Shown: positions 12,357-23,689 of the stretch, piece by piece | How positions within the stretch are numbered: position 1 is the stretch's first letter | Layout: each line of letters opens with the position of its first letter | Assembly: GCA_028023455.1 (NCBI GenBank) | Contig: JAQFVV010012396.1 | Location: 6,984,085 to 7,048,084 of the forward strand | Direction of reading: 5' to 3' | From: Epiperipatus broadwayi | Lineage: Eukaryota > Onychophora > Udeonychophora > Euonychophora > Peripatidae | DNA: 64,000 nt | Translations under genes and position numbers: made by a program | Notes under the pieces: model-generated | The model's database searches: none | What the model saw: the letters and a program-made list of their open reading frames with translations, nothing else | What the model was told of the DNA's origin: nothing

Positions 12357-12714
12357 CTCTTTTAATAATAGTTTTATCTATCTTCTTATTGAGAGAGTAA
12401 AATTAGTAAGAAATACAATGTTAATACATAAGTACCATAACCTGTAAAAAAAAATAATAGTATGAAAAATATTAAAATTAACTTTTTTTTAAGCAAATAT
12501 AAAACATTTAAAGAATATATTGTCTTCCATTGTTGCTTTAATTAACTATGCACACACATAAAAAGTAATCAATGCTCATCTCAAAAACTTAAAAGAGGAT
12601 TTCAAGTTCAGTGTGATTTTTTAAAAAAAATTCTCAAGTGAGTCATATTTTGTTTCGGCAGCCATTTTAAGTAGTAAATACATTTTAAATAGTTCTGATG
12701 ACTGTTTATATATA

Positions 12715-13143
12715 ATATTTGAGAGTAAGATTCATATCACTGTATAATAAATATTTTCAAATACTCTCTAATCCAGCTAAGATAATAATTAACAAGAATA
12801 GATCAGGTATCTAATCTTATACCTCATTTATTAATATAGAGGTTTGTCTCAAGCATTTAGGTTGGAAAGAATGAGTATTTAAATCAATCATGTATATATG
12901 TTTTCTTTCAACACTTGTCAAGCCTGAGAATTTTCTCACTTCAAACATAGTCAATAATGATTCAGACAAATGAAAATATGTAATAGAATACATCCATTGC
13001 TTTAATATATGTAATATTCTAGATTAAGATTCATAATCACTGTGTAGTAAATATTTAAAAATACTATCTAATTCTGGATAAGACAATGATTAATAAGAAT
13101 AGAGCAGCTATCTATTCTTGTGGCTCATTTATTATATTAGAAG
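12715..13143. repeat. Pair of imperfect direct repeats (about 130 bp each)
   Basis: Copy 1 (about 12715-12845) and copy 2 (about 13015-13143) share the order gtaagattcatatcactgt / attaagattcataatcactg, then a run of aatatttnnaaatactntcta, then aagaatagancagntatcta and cctcatttatta / gctcatttatta. They are about 300 bases apart and have diverged substantially. Function unknown; no coding potential. Confidence 0.75.
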
Positions 13144-13144
13144 T

Positions 13145-13146
<2 letters not shown>

Positions 13147-13229
<83 letters not shown>
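13147..13229. repeat. Long (TA)n microsatellite
   Basis: An almost pure TA dinucleotide tract of about 80 bases with a central interruption (tattatataata). It directly follows the second direct repeat. It is expected to be length-variable and to extrude a cruciform easily. Confidence 0.97.
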
Positions 13230-14210
13230 CACAGTATTTATAACACAGTATTCAAAATTAAATAATATATTTTTTACCAGAAGTACTTTCAATTGTTTCA
13301 CTGACAATCTTTATCAACTATTAATACTGTGTTAAATATATTTGTTTGAATTATTATTATATGATTTAAAAATACAGACATTTAATGGTTATATATATAT
13401 AGTTGAGACAGAGATCAATTGTATTATCTATTAAGAATTGATTCAATCACAATTAGAATGATAAATAAAATACTCTGAATAAATTCATATTATGATAGAG
13501 CAATGAACTCAAAAATTAAAGTTTTCTAGTTCAAAGCTCAACTGATCACTTTGAATGTCTCATGACATTCTGAGTACTCACTATTCACTTATAATTTCAG
13601 ATATGATTTAAAATTATTTTTTTTAAAAATACCCCAGCTTGCTTTCTTACACATATCTCTATTTAATTTAATTAGCATATTAAAATTGTTGAATATTTAA
13701 ATTGATGTTTTTTCAAATTTTCTCATTTGGGGATTGATGAAAGGCTAGGTAATTTTTCATAGTCCAGAAATATGAAAATGTATTCCATAAATAATTTGAA
13801 CTATATACCTATATAATAATAAGTATTGAATTTATTTGTGTTTCATGTAGCATGCCATATATTTAAATTAAGTATAGAATAATTAAATAAACATACTTGT
13901 AATTTAATGAGCTCCTTATTGTTGCTTCTAATCAACTATATAAATCAATGGTTGGTTGTACATTTTTTAAATCCTAGATGAAGTAGTGAACCTACAACTA
14001 ACTGATTTATTAACTTGGTATTTATAATTGACAAATAAAATGGTGTGGGTGTGTGTCTTTTTTTTTTTATGTTTCAAAGGTACTTTATTCCTTATTTGAC
14101 AAAAAAAAAAAATATTGGTTATATTTGTTTACTTTTTTACAACATTAATTATATCATAAACACTAGATACAACAAATTAATAAAAAAAAACACAGATATT
14201 ATTAATGAGG
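13230..14210. other. AT-rich spacer, no gene seen
   Basis: AT-rich DNA with homopolymer runs. No supported coding or repeat feature. Confidence 0.5.
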
Positions 14211-14214
14211 CAAG

Positions 14215-14799
14215 GGTGTCGTGCTATAGCTTTGAAGATTGAGAGAATCCCAACAAGATTGCTATATATACCTCATATTCGGAAACTTTTCTATTCCTTT
14301 CTTTTATTGTTTCTAGCTTATTTCTAAAAAAAAATAGTGGTTTTCTTTGACTGTTTTCATATGCATATATGCATCTTGTGCACCTTATAGCATAAAGAAC
14401 AAAGACATTGGCACATCGAAAAAATGATCTTTTCCAAATTCCCTAAACATATATCCAATATTAATTTTTTTATTCGTAAATGTGACTGGTATTTCTGCCT
14501 TGATCTGATCAAAACTTGGACATGAGAAAAAAAATGTGAGATTGGGTTTCAGTCTCTCTTTTTCAAAGACTACAGCAATCTTCTTTCTGTTGATCGAATC
14601 TGTCTTTATACTTGTAAAAAGTAGGTAATGCTTCTAAGTTAATCTTAACCAGAAAATCAAAGAATTTAGGTTTAAGTGACCAATATCTAAATTTGTGATA
14701 TAGTTGTTCGTTTGTAAATTCTATAGATTTTTCGTGAATTTGTGTAACTGGGTAAACATTAAAAGATGCAGGAATGGGCATCATACATGTAGTGATCAA
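14215..14799 (-). pseudogene. C-terminal fragment of an L1/Tx1-like LINE ORF2
   Basis: The minus-strand frame from 14799 contains RYWSLKPKFFDFLVKINLEA. It aligns with KFLALEPKFLNYLVKVNLGA of the retrotransposon at 19285. After a frameshift near 14570 come LTFFFSCPSFDQIK, corresponding to the end of the CCHC finger, then FGKDHFFDVP. The frame changes again at about 14390 into KENHYFF, NKLETIKERN and a final stop near 14220. The region is the post-RT tail of ORF2 with its finger largely lost. It appears to be a different subfamily from the 19.2 kb copy. Confidence 0.65.
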
Positions 14800-15095
14800 T
14801 ATATATATTTAATTCCCATTTGTAATATATAAACATGAAATTTTGACAAATACTGTCAAATGGTATTCTGTTTCTGCAATAATCCACATCCGGATCTTAA
14901 TTATCAACAATTAACAAAATAATAATAATAAAAAATGAAAAAATTAGAAATGAATTAAAAAAAGAAATTCTACATTTTGATTTTTTAATTCAGAGTGCAT
15001 ACTCATCTACATTTGTGTAATACACATTTTCAACATGTACTTTTAGTATATAACACCTACCAATTTATAATTTGATGGAATATAAATATAATTTA
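14800..15095. other. AT-rich spacer
   Basis: No supported feature. Short A/T microsatellite-like stretches only. Confidence 0.4.
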
Positions 15096-15099
15096 TATA

Positions 15100-15412
15100 C
15101 AGTACTTGGAGTTTAGATGTAATCAACTGTAAGGGATTTGAACATTGACTTTCAAGCTCCCGTCAGCTATCTGCTTACTCTCATACAATTGATACACGTG
15201 ACCACACACACACGTGAAAAAGATAAATGATCTCCAATATATATATATGGAAGATGATTCGGATCAACTGATGACAGCTGGTTCAGCACGAAATACGTAT
15301 ATTGGAGATCATTTATCTTTTTCACATGCGTGTGTTCTGTGTATCGGTTGTATGAGATAGAGCGGGTAGCTGAAGGGAACTTGAAAGTCTGTGTTCAAGT
15401 ACCTTATGGTTA
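15100..15412. repeat. Family A repeat as an inverted (palindromic) dimer
   Basis: The left arm (about 15149-15245) starts gggatttgaacattgacttt and ends gataaatgatctccaatata. The right arm (about 15298-15405) is its inverse, running tattggagatcatttatctt to gaaagtctgtgttcaagtac. The central spacer of about 50 bases holds the family's internal gatgattcggatcaactgat and ctggttcagcacgaaata motifs. Both outer ends carry the box B-like sequence, so any pol III-type promoters would point outwards from the ends. A long hairpin is expected in RNA or single-stranded DNA. Confidence 0.85.
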
Positions 15413-16735
15413 AATATATGAGCTAAAAGTGATTCACTTCCATCTATGTATTTTGTTATCCATGCTGTAGCTTTGAACCAAACGCTACAAATACAATAGG
15501 TTACTGTTTTTATTATTATTTAGAAATAAATTTTAAAAAGACATTTCTTATTTTGCTAAAAAAACTAAAAGTGATTTTAAAGATGAAGATTAAGTTGTTG
15601 TTGGGAGGGGGAGTGGCTAAATAATATATATTTAAAATTAGAATGAAAATAAACGAGGATAATGTATTTTTTAATTCATAACTTGTTTTTATTTATTTAT
15701 TTGGGCGTATATGTGTGTGCGTGATTATTTAATTAATCCATATCTTTATTTAAGTTTTTGAATAAACATATGTTTAATATAGTATTTTACGTTGATTGTA
15801 TATATCATATCTAAAAGATAAAAGCTACAGTTTATTATGCCATCTTTTCTTGGATAAAGTTATAGTAAAAAAAAAAGTGCTTTTTTTAAATTTTTTATGG
15901 ATGGTCAAATTTCTTCTTGAACTAGCACTAATCCTTGACTGACGATTGAGAAATGCTGTTTAGTTCATCTTTGTATATATAATACACTATTCATTTATTT
16001 TTTAAAAACCATATGTTTTATCCATTGTCTAAAATAACAGTTTTGATTAAATTATTAAAAGAATGGGATTTTTTTTATCACCTATAAGTAGCAGTTTAAT
16101 TTTTTTTAACTCTAAAAGTTGAGCTACTGATTGAGTTTATTGTATTATGAAAATTCATGGGTGTTAAAATGATGAATAGTAGATAGTGTCTCCTACAGTT
16201 CAGCATGTCAGATTTCCCAATAATTATTATTCTAAGGATTTATTTGAATAAGAATGAGACATCAGGGTATCATTTTTTACTCTTTTACAGCCCTTCAGCA
16301 AAGAGAAACAATGCTTACAAGCTTTTTTAGAATAAATATAAAAAAAATATCTTATTTCATAGAATGAGAAAATCAGAATGTATTATTCAAAACTGAAGAT
16401 CAATTTTCTTATCTTCTAGCACAAGAATATACTATTTAGTATTTATATATCCATGGTTAAATCCTTTTAGCGCTAATTATATGTCAGTTTAAAAAAAGAA
16501 TATAGTTTTACTTATTTAAATTTTGATATGTAGTTTATATATGAAAAAGTTAAAATGATTTTAGTTAGATTATGTATTAGTTATATTCTTTTCTTTTAAT
16601 AATCAATATATAAATTAGGAAGAAGTAATTTTTATTTTACATACAGTCTTGATGGGCAAGATCAACTGTAATCCACTTTGATATCAGAACTATAATATAA
16701 TTAGAAAAATTAATAAATTTTAATCATTTATAATA
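15413..16735. other. AT-rich spacer, no gene seen
   Basis: AT-rich DNA. No supported exon, RNA gene or repeat pair recognised. Confidence 0.5.
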
Positions 16736-16747
16736 TATATATATTAA

Positions 16748-16810
16748 ATATCATGAGATGACATGGAGAGTGAGGGTCGTGTGAAAGTCTGAGTTCGAAT
16801 CCCTTATATA
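16748..16810 (+). repeat. Family A repeat fragment with box B-like end
   Basis: The sequence tcatgagatgacatggagag ... gtgaaagtctgagttcgaat matches the outer 60 bases of family A (tgagatagag ... gaaagtctgtgttcaaatcc). The gagttcgaatccc end is a good match to box B. The rest of the repeat is absent. Confidence 0.6.
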
Positions 16811-17270
16811 TTAAATATTTTAAAAATTTATTTGTTTAGATTTATAATATATAAAAATGTATGTTAAAACGTACTTTTTATTAATATATTATATATGCTA
16901 AGTTTGCAGTTAAATTAATTTCCTCATCTTTTTTTTTTGTTTACACAGTACGATAATAATTGAAACATTTCATATATTATAATAAAAAACATATAAAAAC
17001 TAAATAATATAATAATAATGATGATGTTGATGATGATATTATTTTTTTAATACAGAAGATGAAAAAATTTTTAAACTATTATCTTAAGAGTGCTTATTTT
17101 ACTGATATTTTAATCATTATGTTTCTCATTTTCTTCTAAATGAGACGCCAGGATATAAAATGACCTCTCTTCAGACGAAGTCAGAAGTTTCTATGCATAG
17201 ACCATATGCCCCAAACCTTTTTAAGTTAAAAAGTGCCCTATTCCTGAAACATCTATTTATTATTCCTTAT
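16811..17270. other. AT-rich spacer
   Basis: No supported feature. A short gatgatgttgatgatgat microsatellite-like tract occurs near 17020-17040. Confidence 0.45.
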
Positions 17271-17274
17271 TATT

Positions 17275-17570
17275 AAAGAGGATTTGAACCCAGACTTTCT
17301 AGCTCCCTACAGTTATCCATTCTATCCAATATAATTGATACACATTACCACATACTTGGGAAAATGATAAATAATCTCCAATATTTGTATTTCATGTTGA
17401 ACCATCTTTTTTTTTAGTTCAGCTTTAAATACATATATAGGAAATCATTTATCTTTTTCATATGTATGCAGTCATATGTATCGGTTATATTGAAAAGAGT
17501 GGATGATTGTAGGGAGCTTGAAAGCCTGGGTTCAAATCTCCTTTAGTTACATCTAGGTTAAGTATATACA
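17275..17570. repeat. Family A repeat as an inverted dimer, second example
   Basis: The left arm (about 17278-17395) runs gaggatttgaacccagactt ... gataaataatctccaatatt. The right arm (about 17430-17545) runs tataggaaatcatttatctt ... gaaagcctgggttcaaatct. Here the centre is also palindromic: ttcatgttgaac faces gttcagctttaaata across a short T-rich spacer. The outer end gggttcaaatctc is a good box B. This is a fuller foldback than the one at 15100. Confidence 0.85.
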
Positions 17571-17985
17571 TTATACTTGTATTTCAATATTCCTTATTAT
17601 TAATTTTTTTTTCTATCACTAATTCATTTCCCCCCCTCTTTTATTCCATATTAATAAAATCTGTTTCATTAATTCCACCATTCTAATCATCTTATTTTTG
17701 TTTATAAAAATCTAAACAAGAAATCACAAGATGTCTATCTCTTTCATTTTCTTTATTTTAAAATTTTTTGTGTTCTCCAAACAATTTGTCCTGATTACCT
17801 TTTAACATTTTATTTCCAAAAATCTTTTCATTTTTAGGTTTGAAACTCTAATATTTAAATTTCTGTTTAGTTTTTGTTGTATATCTTTTTGTATTTTAAC
17901 AAATTTGTACATCAATATTAATGCTCTTCCATGCATATAGCAAAAAATATTAAAGTATAATAACAGAATTTAATTTATATTTTTA
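17571..17985. other. AT-rich spacer
   Basis: Pyrimidine-rich and AT-rich DNA without recognised features. Confidence 0.45.
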
Positions 17986-17989
17986 TGCT

Positions 17990-18990
17990 TAAAATAGACA
18001 AAACTCACTATACGTATTGCCACATACAGCAAGCTAGAGTAATCAATGGATGCCAGAAGGCTTGTGCATAAAATCCCCATCTAGTGCCTACTCATCTAAT
18101 GTCCCCAGACTAGTTTCTGGATTGTGGCCTTCGTCAGTAAGGAGCCTTGGATCTGAGAGTACTGCACCTAGATCTTAGGATCTGATGCAACCCTCCAGCA
18201 GCCATCTTTTATCTCCACTTAACTACAAAACTATGAGTCTTAAACTGAAAACACCTTAATGTTTTCAATCCAAGCCCATTAGCTTATATAGTCATATGGG
18301 TCTGAACTCAGTTCAGTATCCATACATTTTGGTGTCTTGGGTTCTTTAATAACCATAGCCACCACTATCCTATTAGGCAGGATTGGTTTTAAGCCAATAA
18401 ACATCACATGACCACCACCTCTTATGCTTGTGTATAACTGTTGTTGAAACAGGCAAAACTCACTGCACGTATTGCCACACACAGCAAGCTAGAGTAATCA
18501 ATGGATTCCAGAAGGCTTGTGCATAAAATCCCCATCTAGTGCCTACTCATCCAATATCCTGCTTAATAGGATAGTGGTGGCTATGGGTTATTAAAGAACC
18601 AAAGACACCAAAATGCATGGGAACTGAACTGAGTTCAGACCCATATGACTATATAAGCTAATGGGCTTGGATTGAAAATATTAAAGTGTTTTCAGTTTAA
18701 GACTCATAGTTTTGTAGTTAAGTGGAGATAGAAGGTGGCTGCTGGAGGGTTACATTCGATCCTAAGATCTAGGTGCAGTGCTCTCAGATCCAAGGCTTTT
18801 CACTGACAAAGGCCACAAACCAGAAACTAGTCTGGGGATATTGGCTGAGTAGGCACTAGATGGGGATTTTATGCACAAGCCTTCTGGCATCGATTGATTA
18901 CTCTAGCTTGCTGTGTGTGGCAATACATATAGTGAGTTTTGTCTATTTTAACAACAGTTATACACAAGCATAAGAGGTGGTGATCATGTG
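17990..18990. repeat. Family B complex foldback (unit, partial direct unit, inverted unit)
   Basis: Three parts are visible. A first unit (about 17990-18395) runs from caaaactcactatacgtatt to accactatcctattaggcag. It continues without a break into the start of a second, same-orientation unit (about 18395-18557; catcacatgaccaccacctc, then the same caagctagagtaatcaatgg block). At ccaatatcc|tgcttaatag the second unit stops and an inverted, nearly full unit begins (about 18558-18990), reading gataaccat-type complement back to agcataagaggtggtgatca. The family has no visible protein. The open frame at 18482-18279 is a read-through. The same unit forms the simpler palindrome at 4981-5405. Confidence 0.85.
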
Positions 18991-19219
18991 ATTTTTATGC
19001 TTTTTTACATTTTAATTCTCATATAATTGAAAACTATTTTTTTTATTCATATTCATTTTATATAACTTTTATTTATTTCTTCTCTAACCAACTTATCTTT
19101 TTCCACTGTTTATAATTAATTAGCTGCAATACATTCTATATTTACTTCTTTTATTGAATTAAATAACCTCCACATTACCATTTTTTTTTTTTTTGAAAAC
19201 ATATGAATAAAGATGCAAT
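18991..19219. repeat. Spacer with the left part of a family A repeat at its right end
   Basis: AT-rich sequence. From about 19190 (ttgaaaacatatgaataaag) it resembles the part of family A that precedes its gataaatgatcccc segment. The repeat resumes at 21416 after the retrotransposon. Confidence 0.45.
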
Positions 19220-19236
19220 AAAAGGCAAATAATCCC
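19220..19236. other. 17-bp target-site duplication, left
   Basis: aaaaggcaaataatccc occurs here and again at 21399-21415, exactly bracketing the retrotransposon. It resembles the family A segment aaaaggataaatgatcccc, so the target was a family A repeat. Confidence 0.9.
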
Positions 19237-21398
19237 GATCTTAAAAACCATCTATCAGCACTTTCTGACAGTGTTCATCATGGGATGCATGCTATACCAA
19301 GATTTCTAATTTCCCACCTTGATAACTTTGCTATCCCAATCATGATGAACATGATCAATCATCTATCCACTAAAAGAAGGGAAATAAATAATCTCTACCC
19401 GATTGCCTTAGTGCCATTCATCAAGAAGAACAAAGATCCAACCAACATCCATAACATAAGGCCTATCTCCATGACACCAATTTTAATCAAAGTTATCGAA
19501 GGTGTAATTAAAGAGAAAATCCAGCAAAAATTTTTAGACAATATTGTTCAGTCACAATATGCAAGAAAAGGATCTTCAGCCCTAACAGCAATGGGTGAAG
19601 TTAAGATTCTCCTTGATCATATTAGATCTAATCGCTTATCAAAACCCATTGCAGTCCAGCTAAACATAACAGAGGCTTTTGACTCGATTAATATTCACAC
19701 ACTTCTTACTCTTCTAAAAGACCTCAACATTCCTTCTCATATTATACAGATTCTGGAGAATCTTCTCTACAATAGGCTAATTCACATCTCCTTAGATGGA
19801 TTCTACACAGATGGGTTCTCCCCCGACCTGTCTATTCCTCAAGGATCTCCATTGAGTGCCATCCTTTTTATATACTATCTCAACCCCCTATTGAGAGATA
19901 TAGAAATCTCATTCACCGGAGTATTCATTCCTCGCATCAAAAAATCCTTCAAGTTGTTTGCATATATGGATGATGTCCTCATAATACTACCATCTCAAAA
20001 ACATCTCCCAACACTCTACAAGATTTTGGATAAATTTGCCCGTGATTCACAACTCAAATTTAACCCCAACAAATCTTCATCTTGGAAAATTCTGTCGGGA
20101 AAGAAAGTCTCATCTAGATTTCTAGCTGAGCCCCAGGACTTTCTTGGCTTCCCTATCTCCATGTCTCAAATAGCCATGTCAAAAAAACTACAGAACTCCT
20201 TAATCAACTACACATCCCAGATTATTCAATCCCTTCCCAGGGTGTATCTCTCCATACAGGGAAAAGTAGCGCTACTGAACATGAAAGTCATGTCCAAGAT
20301 TGCATACTACCTCCCCATCATGACAGCAACAAAAGCCTTTACCAAAAAAATCAATAGTCTATGTGCTAAACTCTTTTGGAAAAACAGTACAACATCTATA
20401 AGCATGACAAGGATGCAATACCATCGCAAATCTAATGGGATGTCCTTTCACTCCATCCCCTCAATTATCTTTCAAAAATCTCACACATTAATTCATAACC
20501 TCTTACAAAAACATGATTCCTTCAATATTTCAGAGGCCGTTCAACTGACGGACAGACCTCCTCCTCAAAAATGCTGGCTAGACCAGGTTCTCCAGCTTCT
20601 CAATCAATTTACATCTAATTTACAAAATCCATATAATACAAAAATCACCATCTGGGAAGCCCACCATAAAATCAACCCTGAAATCAACTCAATGTTGCCA
20701 ATGCTTGGCATCACTAATCATAGAATTACTTCAATATTCAAGTTCTTAGCATTAGAGCCTAAATTTTTAAACTACCTAGTAAAAGTAAATCTGGGAGCCA
20801 TGCATACCAACTGGTTCCTCCACCACAAGAGATTTCTTAACAACATTGACCCTATCTGCCCAATCTGCAAGAGGCATGATGAGACATTTGACCACATAAT
20901 TCGCTCATGTACCGGACTTAGTAGTATCAAATTTTTAATTTTCCAAAACAGTAAAACTGATATTTACAGAATCCTCTCGCTAAAAGAATCTCTACAAAGT
21001 AAACAATTTCCAATTATAAGAATGTCAGTATTTCTCACCCACTCTATCTGGAATGTGAGATGCAAATTAGTATTCATAAATCCTCCACCAGATCCAAACA
21101 GTCTATTCATTTCTCTCTTAAACAAAATCAAAAATAAAGACATGATCCTTTCCTCCAAATTTTTATTTGAAGAAACCTGGAATCTACTCCAAATTCCAAA
21201 GCCCAATACATTTCCAAATAGCTTATGACAACAATCTATAAACCACAGGATTTATTCCATACCCTGGATTAATATTTTCATAAATCATCGACTACCAACC
21301 CAGTAGTGACATTATAGACTCTTTTTTTGTCAATGTACTATAAAAAATTAATGTATTAAAAAACCAATATTCTCCCTAAATAAAATTCTTTTAAAACT
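19237..21398 (+). mobile_element. 5'-truncated non-LTR retrotransposon insertion (L1/Tx1-like)
   Basis: The 2162-bp insert lies between two copies of a 17-bp target-site duplication. Its reading frame is open from the first inserted base, sixteen codons before the first ATG at 19285. The element therefore lost its 5' half, including any ORF1 and endonuclease, on integration. After the TGA at 21226-21228 there is a 3' untranslated part of about 170 bases with an aataaa-type signal near 21379; no long poly(A) remains. The long unbroken frame and the exact duplication mark it as the youngest-looking insertion in the window. Confidence 0.9.
19285..21228 (+). CDS. Reverse transcriptase ORF2 fragment with C-terminal CCHC finger
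   Basis: 647 residues counted from the first ATG; the frame really continues 5' to 19237 and is truncated there. NIRPISMTP (residues 57-65) is the RT lead-in. Motif A reads NITEAFD (127-133), motif B IPQGSPLS (184-191) and motif C AYMDD (226-230), followed by DFLGFPIS (285-292) and the thumb. Near the C-terminus C525, C528, H537 and C542 form a C-x2-C-x8-H-x4-C finger of the kind found in L1/Tx1-like ORF2 proteins. The first catalytic aspartate of motif A is Asn127 (AAC, 19663-19665); the related decayed copy at 45250-47310 keeps GAC. The product would be inactive. No promoter is expected for a truncated copy. Clade assignment below non-LTR level is uncertain. Confidence 0.9.
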   Translation: MHAIPRFLISHLDNFAIPIMMNMINHLSTKRREINNLYPIALVPFIKKNKDPTNIHNIRPISMTPILIKVIEGVIKEKIQQKFLDNIVQSQYARKGSSALTAMGEVKILLDHIRSNRLSKPIAVQLNITEAFDSINIHTLLTLLKDLNIPSHIIQILENLLYNRLIHISLDGFYTDGFSPDLSIPQGSPLSAILFIYYLNPLLRDIEISFTGVFIPRIKKSFKLFAYMDDVLIILPSQKHLPTLYKILDKFARDSQLKFNPNKSSSWKILSGKKVSSRFLAEPQDFLGFPISMSQIAMSKKLQNSLINYTSQIIQSLPRVYLSIQGKVALLNMKVMSKIAYYLPIMTATKAFTKKINSLCAKLFWKNSTTSISMTRMQYHRKSNGMSFHSIPSIIFQKSHTLIHNLLQKHDSFNISEAVQLTDRPPPQKCWLDQVLQLLNQFTSNLQNPYNTKITIWEAHHKINPEINSMLPMLGITNHRITSIFKFLALEPKFLNYLVKVNLGAMHTNWFLHHKRFLNNIDPICPICKRHDETFDHIIRSCTGLSSIKFLIFQNSKTDIYRILSLKESLQSKQFPIIRMSVFLTHSIWNVRCKLVFINPPPDPNSLFISLLNKIKNKDMILSSKFLFEETWNLLQIPKPNTFPNSL

Positions 21399-21415
21399 AA
21401 AAGGCAAATAATCCC
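21399..21415. other. 17-bp target-site duplication, right
   Basis: A second identical copy of aaaaggcaaataatccc, directly after the retrotransposon 3' end. Confidence 0.9.
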
Positions 21416-21465
21416 CAAGATGCATTTTGTGCTGAACCAGCACTCATCGGTTGGCCCATAAATAC
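21416..21465 (-). repeat. Family A repeat, right part, split by the retrotransposon
   Basis: cattttgtgctgaaccagca followed by ctcatcggttggcccata matches the interior of family A (gtgctgaaccatcactcatc at 9039). With 19190-19236 it restores one interrupted copy. Confidence 0.75.
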
Positions 21466-23685
21466 ATAGAAATAAATTGTCTATTAACTTTTCATATTGT
21501 AAAAACCTTTCTTGCCCAATATGTTATCCTCATTCAATATTCAATGAAACCCTATTTTTATACATCTATTTTTACATATTTATAATTTTCTGAATATTTA
21601 AAATTTGCTTTCAGTTTTTTTTATATTAAAAAGTCTCATTTTTTGATTAGTTTTGTATGATGTTTATAATTAATTAATCAATGTGCATCTACCTAATTCT
21701 TGAAAAAAAAAATAGTACCATCAGAATTATGAGTCTACCATGTTTACAGTGCTATTTTTTAATTTGCCTACCTCATTTTGGAGTCTGCATAATATATATA
21801 TATTTATATATTTGTGTATGAAATAGAATTGATAACACCAGGGGTATTCCTAAACATGGGATATAGTTGTACAATACAGTATACAAGAAGATTGGTTTGG
21901 GTTCATAAGCATAGAATTTTTGGAATTTTAAGCTAAAAAGCTTTATAGTGAAAAAGAATTATCAGTGGCTATTAGATGCATAACTGCATTTGTCCTAGTT
22001 TTAAAACCCAAATCTTCACTGATAAAGGCAAGAGTCAGAAATCAGTTTAGAGATGGATATAAAATTACACTACAATCTGGTAACTGCTGATTACACAAGC
22101 TTAAGATAAATAGGGTTAGAATTCAGGGGAAGAGTGCTGTTATTATTATCTTGAATTGTGACTGCAATTCATAGAAATGGCACTTTCTTGATTACCTTAA
22201 TTTTTAAATACCTAACTCCAAAATTGTTTATGCAAAAATTTAATTACTATCTAGCATGTATGATCATATTCAGCCCTCAGCACATTTACTGATAAAATGA
22301 AATGAATTTGTCATTTTAAACTTAACATTTATAAAATGTCTTTATTTTAATTCTGCAATTCTTTTTTACATGATCTAAATTGTTGATGAAAAACTTTAAT
22401 TATTATCTAGTATATATGATTACATCAAGTTGTTTAGATACAATTTGTCATTTATTGATTGATTTTTTACAATTACATGATTATGACGTTAACAAATTAA
22501 GATAATTATTTTGTGTGCAAATGCAAAAAAAAGGCATTTATGAAGGGAGGGGGGTCATATTAATCAGTTTTATTAGTTCCATTTTTAAAAAATAGTTAGT
22601 AACCATCTTACCAAAATCACTGGAGTTTATATCTATAAATGAAGAGTCAAAAAGGATAATGCTGTATTTAGCTTCATTAGCATTGGTTGGAGAGCTGGTG
22701 AAAGGCAAAAGCAATTTTGCATTAATACGATCGCTTTTTTTTTTTTTAAATTTAATTTTTGTATTGTAGCTGACTTCCTTTTTCTCCATATTGCTGAAAA
22801 GGCATTTTTTTTATAGCATATTTTGTTTTACAAATAATATATTTCTTTATATATTAATAAAATGATCATATATTTTTGAAGTATATACTACTTTTTTTTT
22901 TTTTGTCTTTTTATACTACATTTTCAGTTATGAGACTTTTTTTTTGGTCTTAGAATGTCCCAAGTATTGATCCTTTCTAGTAGACATTGTTAAATATATA
23001 ATTATCTACTTTAAATCTGAATACAACTCCAACATTTTGAATAATAATTTAGAAATTCTATGCTAGTAAAAGGCAACATCCTAATTTTTAGGAAACTTAT
23101 TAAATGCTTTTAATAAAGCAGATACGTGAAAAATTAGTAAAGAAGAGAAATTCAGAAATATGAATTTAGAAAAGAATGGAAAGATTACTTTGAAAGATAA
23201 AATTTCCAATATGTGAATATTGAAAAGAATGATGGAAAAAGATTATTTATTATTGAAATTATGAGAGGAAATTATATAGAATATATATTTCAAAATTAAA
23301 TTGTGAAAGTTTGCTGGAATTTATAGGTTGTAAAAGAAAAATAATATTAGAATGTTAAATTGAGTGATGATCTTAAGGAGTATTATTTATGAATATTTGC
23401 AGAATACAGTAATGAATAGAAATTCTTCTCAAACTAGACTTTTGAAAAATAAGTAACAGTTATGAAAGTACATGCAGACTCGATGAACATTGGTATATGA
23501 CACAATCTCTAGCAATGTTGAAAGCTGTACTCTATTACAATTATGTTTGTTTTACAGCTGTTTAACCAATCCAAATTAATTTCAGATTTTTCCTTTCTTA
23601 TAAAAAATAAATAAAAACTCATAAATTGACCAAATTCAGATGGCTAGCTAATTGACTATGGATTTTTGTTTAAAAAAATTCTAAA
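21466..23685. other. AT-rich spacer, no supported gene
   Basis: About 2.2 kb of AT-rich DNA. A minus-strand open frame of 83 codons at 22789-22538 is lysine/asparagine-rich with a poly-A-derived KKKK run, and I cannot tie it to a family. No flanking splice signals, start context or neighbours support it as a gene. Confidence 0.45.
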
Positions 23686-23689
23686 CATG

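Noticed and set aside
13147-13229. Replication origin or regulatory TA element
   Set aside because: A plain TA microsatellite in AT-rich DNA; nothing in the sequence supports a regulatory role.
22538-22789. 83-codon minus-strand frame rich in Lys and Asn
   Set aside because: No family match and the KKKK stretch comes from a poly-A run; likely chance.
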